64,000 nucleotides of DNA from Marthasterias glacialis. Taxonomy: Eukaryota; Echinodermata; Asteroidea; Forcipulatida; Asteriidae. The stretch lies in assembly GCA_911728455.2 (NCBI GenBank), contig OU452239.1, positions 2,488,300 to 2,552,299 on the forward strand. Reading direction: 5' to 3'. The notes beneath the pieces are model-generated. The model had not been told where the DNA came from. It did no database searches and saw only the letters and a program-made list of their open reading frames with translations. The position numbers and the translations under genes are program-made. Shown piece by piece: positions 22,101-34,100 of the stretch. Positions within the stretch are counted from its first letter, which is position 1. The number at the start of each line of letters is the position of its first letter.

Positions 22101-25100
22101 TGAAGCCCTGAATGAACATGCTGCATGTGCCTGCTCAGTAAATTGTGCGTTGAAGTGAATTCCTTTGTTCGTACCTGTTACACTTTTGTACATGTTCACA
22201 ATGGTTGTTTATCTAGACTTGCAGGTATTGCTCGTCAGCACAGGCCACTGTGGTTGTCTCTGTATTTAGACGGACTCATTCAGTGGTGTGCACTGTTTGT
22301 AGAGAGTTTTGATGATGCCATTATGCATTGTGTGGCAATGAATAATTTCAATGTCTGTTAATATGTTTAAAAATGTACTTTGGAATTTGAACTTGAAAGT
22401 GAGTGAGCACATAATGAGCTATACAGTACTAGGCTACACAGTGCTTGTGATTGTATAATTGGGTGTGTTTCAGAGCTTGAATTTTACACTGGACCACAGG
22501 CCCTAGGCCAGCGATTTTCATGTCGGGCCAGGAAACTCAAGACTGGACAAGTCCAATGGTCTTGTGTCTTTCAATTGAATAATAAAACATCGCTGTGTAC
22601 TATCTTTAACGAAAAGAAACAAGAGAAATTATGTTCAAAATGTTGACTTTGATTCTGATCAATATCTTTCAATTCTGTTGAGTATCAAAATACATAATAC
22701 CCATGTAAGTCAAATTTTCTCTTAGGTTTTGTTCAAATAAAAACAGGTTCCATTTTAAACTTTGTAGGAAGTTCTTTCTCATTTAGAGTCTGGTCTTGTA
22801 AAATAAATTCTGGTCCGGTAAAAAATTTGAGCTACAAGCCCTGTGGTCTTGTTGAATTTTACCCCAAATTCGAGCGCTGTGTTTACACATGGGGATCAGT
22901 ACAGTGCTTCATGTACACATGTTATGTACTGTACATGGGTATGAGGTTTGCTCAGTGGTTTCTTTCCCTGCCTGTCACATCTGGGGGACCCCGGTTCGAA
23001 TCCCACCTCAGACCTGGAGCCTTGTGTGTGATTTGGGTTTTCAGTCCCTACCTTAGTGCACGGGTTTTTCTATCATCTCCTATTCATCCTATATTATTAG
23101 TGCTACAACATGTATATGTAAATCGGCTGCTGAATGTGTAATTGAGCTGGTGAATTAAGCCAATGGTAGTAGGTGCAAATCCCGCTCCTGTCAATTTTCT
23201 TTGTTCACCCCAAAATTGAACTACATTAACACTTTTCCTGGTCAGTTTTCCTTGAGGGTTATCGCTTGAAATATTATAGGCCTACATGTATTTAGTAATA
23301 AAAAATAATCCTGTAAAAACATTGTACATACATGTACAAAGGCCTTGAACTTCCTTCTTGAACATGTTGAAAGGGCAGGGCAATTTTCTTTTGGTAAGGG
23401 CACTTCTATGACATGTATGAGGAAAATGTAAACTTGTATTGGAACTTTGCAAAAGGCACCACGGCAAAAGCGCAGGGCACCACGGCAATTACTGTGGGTG
23501 CCGTGGGTTAATTTGAGGCCTGCATGCATGTACATATGTACATCTGTACATGTCCATGTACATGTACATGTAGCTGTAGCGCTTGAAATATATTTTCAAG
23601 AAAATAAATCCTGTACAATATACAGTATGTATTGTACAGATGCATGTAGCTGTACACTACATGTGCATGTACAGTATGTGTACATTGTATCCACTTTTTG
23701 TCTGATACTTACATGTACAATGTAATTGAGGCAAATAATTATCATAACTATTTAAAATACATACATGTAATCAGGCCTTGATCTTAACCGAGGCCATTGG
23801 CCTCATGCCCTGTTGAGTTGGCCAGCATGCCCTTCAGAAAAATTGCACTGTCACTACCGGTACCAACTTGGCCAGCATGCCCTTGTACAATTCCTCTGAT
23901 TTGGCCAGCAAAGGCCTGCCCCCGTTTTTCTTAAGATCGAAGCCTGCGTGTAATACATGTATATTTCTGGTAATGAAACCAAGGGGCCATTAAAAGTAAC
24001 TACAGTCACGAACGAAAGAAACTAGACTCCCTGCGTGGAGAGTGTGGGGAAATTTCTACACTTGCCCACCTGTACTCAACTCGTCCATTTAGAAAAAAAA
24101 AAAATTCAGTGTATGGTGTAGGCTAATTCTCAAAGGAAACAACAAGTTTGTTTGTTTGGCCTTGTACAATTGTAAGAGCTTGCTGCGAACCTGAGTGCTG
24201 TCAAACACTGCATTAAATGTTACACATCAGGCCTCGATCTTAAGAAAAACGGGGGCAGGCCTTTGCTGGTCAAATCAGAGAAATTGTTTATGGGCATGCT
24301 GGCCAAGTTGGTATTAACAGTGCAATTTTTCCCGAAGGGCATGCTGGCCAACTCGACAGGGCATGAGGCCAATGGCCTCGGTGGCCTCGGTTAAGATCAA
24401 AGCCTGGTCCATACACTGTACTACTTTAAAAACATGTATGTACTGGTATGTAGACAGTCCAATGCAGCCTTGCATTTGCAAGGCAGGTGTAACACACATC
24501 AAATTGTACATGCAACTACATGCACTTCGAGCAGTTTTTTTGAACTTGAAGAGTCAGAATCTGATTGCTTTGTTCTTGAAAGGACAAGGACACCTAGAGG
24601 CATTTTCATCTTGATGAAGGGCACCTCCATGAGGAACTTGTAAACTCCTATTTGAACATTCCAAGGGCACCAGAGGCTATGACCAGGGGCAACTGAGACA
24701 ATTGGCTCTGTTGCTTGGACCATGAAGTACATGTACATGTGTATCAGGGCTGTGCAGTACATTATTAAATGCACAGTTCATACATCATGTACATGTACCA
24801 ACTGACCAAGCACAAAAAATGTATGCGAACTGCTGTACATATCACTAACTTCACCACGTACTGTATGTAAATTTTACATAAAATGCGTGCAGTCATGCAG
24901 GCTACATGTATTAACAACTTTTGTAAGCATTTCAAAGGTGAAGCTTACCCAAGGTGCATGTGCATACTAGCCCAAGGGCTTGTTTGTTACAAAAAATACA
25001 TGAACATACATGTACATGTACTGTATGTAGTTTGGTGTATAAGTTGGTAGTTAAGAAATAATGTGATATTGAATTCAGTTAAAGGGTTAGTCATGTTGGT

Positions 25101-28100
25101 ACGTTAAGGCTGTACGCGTACTTGTATTCAGGTTCAATCAATGTATCATTTTTTATAATTTTGTAATTTGTGGATTTTTCAGATGGTGCTTTGAAGATAG
25201 TGCCAATCTATGCGACATTCAACGTCGCTGAGGGAGCAAGTGCATCTGTAACTTGTACTAACTTAAACGCCCAAACAGGCGAACAGCCACAGTGGATAGA
25301 TCCATATAGCCGTCCCATTGGAACATATGGAGGGGGTAAGTACTTTATAACAAACCCAAAGATTATAGAGCGGCGAAGGTGAAAGATGGGGAACTGGAGC
25401 TCTGTCTATTGTTGGAACGTGAAATATGCATTTCAGCAAGCAAATGTTTTTGTTGTATCATTGATAGCAATGGTCATTGTCTGCACTGATCTGTTGTTGC
25501 ATCAAAAGAGTTACTTGCTGAAATGGCATCCAGTGCACATTTCACATTTCAGCCAGAGTTCCCCATCTTTTGCTGTCGGCGTTCTACAGTCTTTGTGTAC
25601 CCTTGAAGGTTCTTGTAAGCATGTAGTGTATATGGTGTAAGTGCAGAGTTTAAAATATCCTCTGACCATTGTCCCAGCCTAGAATTTCATCTTTGAGCGT
25701 GTTGAGAGGGCAAGGCCGGTTTCATTTTGCAAAGGATGATTTCTTATTTAAACTAGGCAGTTTCCTGATTCCTGATCTACTCCGCGATTGAGGATAAACA
25801 GTGGAACAAGTTGTAACTTGGTAGTCTCCTGATTTCCAAGCTACTCCGCAATTGAGTATAAATAGCAGGACAAGTTCTTATTTAATTTCAGTAATCTCCC
25901 GATTCCCAATCTACTCTGTGACAAAAGATAAACAGCACGACAACTGTTATTTGAACTTGACAGTCTCCCAATTCCTGATCTACTCCAGGGCTGTTAGTAT
26001 ACATGTACAGCTGTAGGACAAGTTTGAACTCGGTAGTCTCCCAATGGGAGACTTTGGAATGCTAGGTGGCAGCAGACTTACCATGTCCATTGTTTGCGTA
26101 GTTCTGAGCATGTGCACATTTCCGAGAACAGTAGATTTACCTGGTAAGTCTGCTGCCACCTAGTGTCCCCAAAAGTCTCCCATTCCCAGTCTACTTCACG
26201 GCAAAAAACAGCAGTCGTTCTTATATATGTTATAAGAACAATCTACATGTACACTGCATTGGGTGGCATGCGTGTAAAGCGCTCGCCTCTCACCAATGTG
26301 TCCCTGGTTCGAGTCCTGTCTAGGGCCATATGGCCATATGTGAGTAGAATTGTCTCTCCTGTGCCACAAGGGTTTTTCTCAAGGCCTTCTGGTTTTCCTC
26401 CCTGCGGAGAAAACCAAACACTTTGGATCTCAGGCTGTGCTCGGTGGTCATACACAGGTTGATGTGGCTGGCTGCCGAAGCCGCCCTTGAATGCCTGCAA
26501 CTCAGAACATGTGTAGCCGCGTCCTTCGCAATTCAGCTTCTCAGCTGCCAGTAAGGATGATTAGCCTCCCAAGCTATTATTATTATTATGAAAGTAGATA
26601 TTATCACATGGTGTTACCGCTAATCTAAGATGCATGTACACATGCATCAATACTCCAGTCATGTTTCTAACCACATTTTGTTCTCTTGGTAAACAGGTGG
26701 ATCTCTAGACATGTACGTTGTTCATTCGACTGATCAAGAGACGGCCCAGAAAGTCACCCGTCTGCAGATTAATAACATCATTGAGAGCTGGGCGGGAGGG
26801 TATGACTGCCAGGCTAACGGAGACGCTGAATCCATCAACATCAATGTCTTCAGTAAGTGTTTGCTTTGAATTTATTATACATAGAACGGGTTTGATTTTG
26901 TTCCCAATGTATACAGTCAACACTCGTTAACCAGTTTACGCCGGGTGACCTGTGTATAGAATGCCTTTTGGTCTTTTTATCAGGGTTCCTGCTGTGCTGG
27001 TTATCTATTTTATGTTGTTTACTCTTTTATCAATGTTCACGCTTGTCTTTTATTCCTTTTTTACTACTAGAGTAACTTGTGTTTTTTTTTTCTGAAGTTT
27101 TACGGTTTATCTTTATTGTAGGTTTAACCCTATCCTTTTCACCGTACCACACAGTGTTATATACCCAGTCCAACACCATACAACACTTGTCAATGTGAGT
27201 GGCTTGCCCCAAGCAACAAGATCCATATGTGGATACTGTTGTGTTGTGCAACAACACACACACACACACACACAAGTGTGTATTTACCTCCAATCGGGGA
27301 CCTCCTATTGTCCCTCTTTTGTTTGTACTTGAACTTTTTAGCAACAGCTCCCATTGGTTTTGAACACGATTTCCAACTGGGGACCTTTTCCAATCGGGGA
27401 CCCTATTGTCCTCTTTTATTATAAGTCCCCAGTTTGAATGCCTAAACAAACTCACACACACAAGAGAGGAAGCCACAGAATTCCCTGTGCAACATAGTAC
27501 AACACAGATTTAGAACTGTTGGATCTTGTTGTGTAGGGCAAGGATAGGGTTAACGCAGTTTGGTGTATTTGTGTCATTTTTAACTTTTGTACTATCTCTG
27601 TTAGCGCTTTGAGGTCATTTACTGACAAAGAGCGCTATATAAAAAGCCTTTTATTATTATTTTTACACGCCATTAATTTCCGAGCCAGCAAATGGGCGTC
27701 GTGTAAACACGCCATTGTGTCAAATCATTATACCGGAACAAAGGTCACCCAGACATTTTGTTTCAGAGGGTGCACAGAGTATGCACTCGTCCTGCCATGC
27801 TTTGTTTCACCCTCACAAATGGGACAGATGGTGCTGAATAATTTGCTGATTTTCACCCATTATGTGGGGATTATTGTGTAATCCCCTGTTCCAGACCTTT
27901 GTCCTTTTGTTCCAAGGACAATGAGAGAACAATGGGATATCTAGAGGCTTCCACCATTGACTCCTCGTTGTATTTCAGCTCACTGGAAGTAAGTCCGAGT
28001 GAATGGAGTATCCAGCCTTGGTTCCGGACCGGTTAGCCAAGTCATTTCACTAGTCCGTCAGCTTTTTCACTTGTGCATACTGCATATTCAATAGGGATGC

Positions 28101-31100
28101 TTTTCACCACTGAACTAGCCAGTCGGACCACTTGGAAAGAATTCTGACTGGTCCTGGGGAGCACTGTTGAGGGAGAACACTGATAGCGCGTCTATGTCCC
28201 ATATTAGTCCCATCTCGAACTGCAGCCTCGTTGGATATGGGACGCAGAAGCGCTATATTGTTCCGTATTCCATTCGTTGCTTGTGTGATAACTAAAATTA
28301 TATTGTACTTGTGTGTTTGCCTCCTTCAGAGCAAGTGACGTTCCCATTTGAGTCGGATGAAGAGCAACAGGTGTTGATCTATCACGAAGCAGGCAACTTA
28401 GCGTGCACTATGGACGGAGACCCTGACACCATTGTGGACTGGTTGGGCCCGAACGGACCCATTCTCAACGGTTAGTTTCATTTTCACTTCCAAAGTTATC
28501 TTTGGGTTTCGATGGTGGTACATTTGAACGGAACTAACTTCATACTTGTGTGTATTGTGTAGCATTGCCATTCACCGCATGGTATCATATTCAAAACCAC
28601 AATGGATGATATTGAATGGTAAGACAGTAGGAGGGTTGAAGCCACTGTGTTCATTCACCACATCATGTATTGCAAGCTGTCATAGTTGATGTATCATTCA
28701 AAACCACAGCGGATAATATTAAATGGTCAGACAGTAGGAGGGTTGACTATTCTGTTGACTATTCTGTGTCATACCATATTCAAAACCACAGTGGATGATA
28801 TTGAATGGTAAGACAGTAGGAGGGTTGACGGTACTGTGTTCATTCACCACATGATGTATGTCATGTATGTTGCAAGCTGTCATAGTTGATGTTTCATTCA
28901 AAACCACAGCGGATAATATTAAGTGGTCAGACAGTAGGAGGGTTAACTATTCTGTGTGCATTCACTGTATGATATATTGCAGGCTGGCGTGGTTTATCTA
29001 TGATTTAAAACCACAGCGGATGATATTGGGACTTTTAAGGGGTTCAAGGGTTTCATTACCAAAGATATAGTAGTAAAAATATTACAATGTGTTTTTTTCT
29101 GTCACAGGAGGGCGCTTTCTGATCAATCCGATGTTCGGCTTGACGATTGATAACGTCACCCTCGACGACGAAGGGGATTATATTTGCCAGGGGACTGTCC
29201 CAAATGTTGGCGCCTCCCAGAATCTCAGGATTTTTGCTGATGTCCAAGGTAAACAAGTTTTGTGAACAAGTAAACAAGGTAAACTAGTTTTTAAACAAGT
29301 TTGTAAACAAATACATGCAAACATACTGAAGAAGGTAAACAAGTTTATAAACAAGTTTGATCACAAAGTTAACAAGGTTGTAGACAAGTGAAGAAGGTAA
29401 TTTGTCAACAAGTAAACAAGTACATGTAAACAAGGTAAACAAGTTTGTAATGTTGGTATCATCCCTTGATAAAATACTTAGTGTAACTCTTAACTCACTC
29501 CAGTAAGTTACTATGGTCCTTTTTCACTTTAAGAAAATACACCACCATATGGTAAACTCAACACCTGAACTGTTGACTCTGATTATGGTGGTATGGCTGA
29601 TCCCATGTAAAGTATAATCAGTTTATTCGTGCAGTCCTCAGTCCAACACCATTCAGTAACTCAACACCCAAACTGTTGGACTCTGATTATGGTGGTATGG
29701 CTGATCCCATGTAAAGCATAATCAGTTTGTTAGTGCAGTCCTCAGTCCAACACCATTCAGTAACTCAACACCCAAACTGTTGGACTCTGATTATGGTGGT
29801 ATGCCTGATCCCATGTAAAGCATAATCAGTTTGTTAGTGCAGTCCTCAGTCCAACACCATTCAGTAACTCAACACCCAAACTGTTGGACTCTGATTATGG
29901 TGGTATGGCTGATCCCATGTAAAGCATAATCAGTTTATTCGTGCAGTCCTCAGTCCAACACCATTCAGTAACTCAACACCCAAACTGTTGGACTCTGATT
30001 ATGGTGGTATGGCTGATCCCATGTAAAGCATAATCAGTTTGTTAGTGCAGTCCTCAGTCCAACACCATTCAGTAACTCAACACCCAAACTGTTGGACTCT
30101 GATTATGGTGGTATGCCTGATCCCATGTAAAGCATAATCAGTTTGTTAGTGCAGTCCTCAGTCCAACACCATTCAGTAACTCAACACCCAAACTGTTGGA
30201 CTCTGATTATGGTGGTATGGCTGATCCCATGTAAAGCATAATCAGTTTATTCGTGCAGTCCTCAGTCCAACACCATTCAGTAACTCAACACCCAAACTGT
30301 TGGACTCTGATTATGGTGGTATGGCTGAACCCATGTAAGGAATAATCGGTGCAGTCCTCAGTCCACTAGGCATGCAACTTCTCCTCGGATCAGCTGATTT
30401 CCTCGCTTTTCACCTCACACTCATGCCATGGAAAATTGAAAAAACACTGTAGAAAGTCTTGTAAAGAATGGAATTTCCTGTTTTTTTGTTAAGTCCAAGT
30501 CGCATGCCTGAGTCCAACAGAATCTGAGAAAGTATGTTGTTGGATTTTGAAGAGATTTGGGTGCTTGGGTAAGATGATGATGTTTATCAAATTTAACAAA
30601 TTCTGTTTCTCACTTCGGGGATGAGATTCTGCCGGATTTCAGGATTTTTCAAAATTATTATAAAAGTGATTTTTTATTTTTTAAATGTCATTTACATACA
30701 TCCAGGCCCTTGTAAAACCTTATCACAGAACATGTACTGTACACCAAGGTGCTTGCCCGATCTACATTTGAGCACAGAATGCTGTCATTGATACGGGTTA
30801 TGGCGTGGTTGGTAGCCACCCAAAACCTCCACCGGTGTTTCTTGGATTTTTCATTGTCCTCCACTCTCATCCCTGTCTCTTTGATTAGTCAAACCAAAGA
30901 TTAGCTACCCACCAATCAACAAGAACGCCACGGAGGGATCCAGTGCGTTCTTCACCTGCGAGGCCATCGGGGAGCCCCAGCCAGAGTACACGTGGTTTGA
31001 CGGCACGGTCAAACTGGACGACGGTGTCAAGTACATCGTCCAGGAGGAAGGCCGGCGGCTGATGATCACCAACCTGCAGGAAGATGACGAGAAACGTTAC

Positions 31101-34100
31101 ACCTGCCACGTGGAGAACGCGGCTGGGTTCGACCGCAGGGACGGGGAGCTGACCGTTGATATCCCGCCCACGCCGACCCGGGCGGTGACCCTGGAGAGAG
31201 AGGAGGGACAGAACGTGAAGTTTTTCTGTGACATCCAACGAGGGGACCAGGATCATCTTGTTCTGCAGTGGAAGCGGTTTGAGAAGTGGCTGCCAATGGG
31301 AGTACAGGTTGGTAAATCACTGAATAATATTAACCAGTAGACGCCGGATGACGCGTATACATACAAATCTTATCTGAGCCAGTAAACGGGCGACGTTTCA
31401 AAGGGTCTGTATACGTTTGTAGGCCTGTATGCTTCGTTCTTGAAAGGGCAAGGGCACCAAGGCATTTTCTTCACGGTGAAGGGCACCTCTGTGAGGAAAC
31501 TGCAAATTTCTACTGGAACATTTCAAGGGCACCAGGGCAATGACCAGGTGCAACAGAGGCAATTGCCTCCGTGAAGTGTCAGGTCTGCGTTTGGTAATGA
31601 CTCTGAAAATTGATGGCAATAATAACTCACTTGGTAAGAGGTACAGCAGCTTTGGATAGTATAATGCATTTTGAGAAACGTTTCACTTCGAAGTACTGCA
31701 GTTATGGAAAAATACATCACTTTTTATCCCCCAAAAATATGAATCTGAGAAGCGTTATGGCCGTAACACTTCTCACAATGTGTATTCCAATGACGGATAC
31801 TTCTGCGTGAACACAAGCGCTCCAGATTTTGGGTGAAATCTCAAAAACACTGCCACCTTTTGAACTGAAATTTACACAGGTTAGTTTTATGGCATATATC
31901 TACAATTATGTAGCATTAAGGCAAATGTACGGTTCCAAAAACCAAAGGTATACTTTGCCTTTAAACACATCATTGTGTAAAATTGGAATACTGAAACAAA
32001 GGTTGCCCGAACATTTTGTTTCGGAGCGTGAACACAGTATGCACTCACCGTGCAACGCTTTGATTCACCCAAACAAATAGGACAGATGGTGTTGAATGTT
32101 TTGTAGATTTTCGCCATTTAGATTGGTGCCATTCTGTAATCCCCGATTTCAGACCTTTGTCTTTTGTTAAACAAAGAGTATGACGAGATCGATAGGCTGC
32201 CACCGTTGTTTGTCACTATATTCAGCTCAATGGGAGGTAAGTTCAAGCAAACCGAGATTCCAGCATAAATTTCGGGTATGAGGCCAATTATCGACGATGG
32301 CTTACGGGCCAAGGTTCAGCAATTTACGCTGAACCCATCTCATTTTTTCTGGAAAGAAAACAGCAAATCCCGTTGCTTTCTATGTGAACCTTTGTTGGCC
32401 TCGCATTGTTTTAGTCAGGGTTTCATTGTGACAACGATATTCTCAAAAGAAATATCGTGCAGAAGCGTAGTAAAGATTTTTTAACACCGTTGTGAAGTGG
32501 TTCATCAATCTGTTCTTTGTCTCTAACCTTTAGGTTGACTCCAGAATTGTCATACAAGAAGAGTCTGGATTTGGGGACGATTCAGGTAATCCAGGCAGTA
32601 TCTCACTCACTATCAATGGGATCCATCGAGGGGATGAAGGACCCTACACTTGTTTTGCCAGGAATAACGGCGGGTATGCGACAGTCGACAGCATTCTGAA
32701 TGTCAGATGTAAGTTGCAGACCTGTGATGTTTTTGTACTGATTTCAAGGAGCAAGTTCGATCAAGGACCGATGGTTAACTAGTGGTTAGTTAGTGACGTA
32801 CGTAGTGCATGCACACTGAAGTAGGAATGGCTCTATTCATGTCAGGTCCATGCGACCATGAGAAAACGGCAGGTTCAACGTTTAATCGCTTTCTGATTGG
32901 TCCCCTCTGCCTTGTCTGCACTGTGCTTATGAAACGGGTATTGGTAACCAGCGATGCGACCAACCTCCATAGGCTGGTCGCGAATAGTCGACTAGACTAG
33001 TCCAACCATCATCAATGAGCATAAGTTCAATCAGAGTTAGTTAAACTATGGTTAACTATGGTCCTTGAACGAACTTGCTCAAGGTTTTTTATAGATCTCG
33101 CTTCACCTTTCCAGATTTTCTTGAAAAAGTATACTTGTATTACTGGCATGAAGGGCATACTTCTTGTTATGACCAAACTTCTATATTTGTATTTTTGGTG
33201 ACGGGGAGAATCTGTAATTTAGAATTGCTTTCATTGGACTCAGGAAAAGTACTGAATATATAGTGCTTGTTTTATGATACATAGGTGTAAGGGTAAAACC
33301 AAAATCATATATTTTATCCCCGATGCAACTATTTCATCGATTAAATTGTTTGCGGTTAGCGCTGCTAATTCAAGGATTCGAACTGGCCTCTGGACACCGG
33401 CCCCTCGACACCGGGCACTCCTGGTGGTCTAGGGGTTTGTTCCAGAATGAGGTCATGGGTTATAATCCCACCTGGGTAGTCTGTGGATTCTTTTCGGTAG
33501 GACTCTAAAAAGAACCGAGTGCACTGAGAACACACATCAATTTAGATGTAAGCATTAAAGCCCCAGTTCAACATTGGTAAACTGACTGGAAATGCTTCCA
33601 TTCTTTGCACAAATCAAGAGAGATGTAATAAAACCAACCTGTGCAAATTTCACTTCGTTCCGTTTTTTCGTTTGCAAGAAAAGGGTAAAAATGCATTGAG
33701 CATTTCTGTACGCTTTCCTATAGGCAGAGTTTTTGTCTCACTGAGATGAAAAATCAATTTTGTATCTTATTTCATTCCTTATTTAAAAGTGATAAAACTT
33801 AAAGCAGAAATATTTCAAGGAAAGTTTTCTACCATCATTATCTTTAAACCATGTAAGGTATAGTTCAATTTGTGAACATTTATGTTTTTCTTCTTACCGA
33901 TGTTGAGATTGGGCTTTAGTACCCAAATCATCGTGTTTATTGATGTTGTACCCTCCCTTATTCACAGACGCACCGATCATCAACCTAGATTACACCCCTG
34001 GTAAAGTGTACTCCTGGGTGGGTCATGAGGTCAACATGACATGTCACTGGTACGGTTTCCCAATACCCTCCGTGAAGTGGTTCGTCAACAGCCAGCCGCT

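Larger units (their letters stand above)
19188..25182. other. Intron 1 of the NCAM-like gene (6 kb)
   Basis: A long first intron packed with repeats: two related G/T tracts (19385-19500, 19605-19690), a TIR element (19909-20703), an inverted pair of copies of one MITE with shared flanks (21095-21356 and 23772-24029), a third copy at 24228-24406, GGGCACC-rich dispersed repeats and ACATGTACATGT runs. No exon recognised. Confidence 0.6.

Noticed and set aside
26261-26340. Possible tRNA gene at the SINE head
   Set aside because: Three copies share about 250 bp of body and an A/T tail, so it is a SINE; the cloverleaf is degenerate.
27970-28000. Tiny exon CTCACTGGAA between TTTCAG and GTAAGT
   Set aside because: The same arrangement occurs in the paralogous dispersed repeat at about 32222-32240, so it belongs to the repeat; its length would break the frame.
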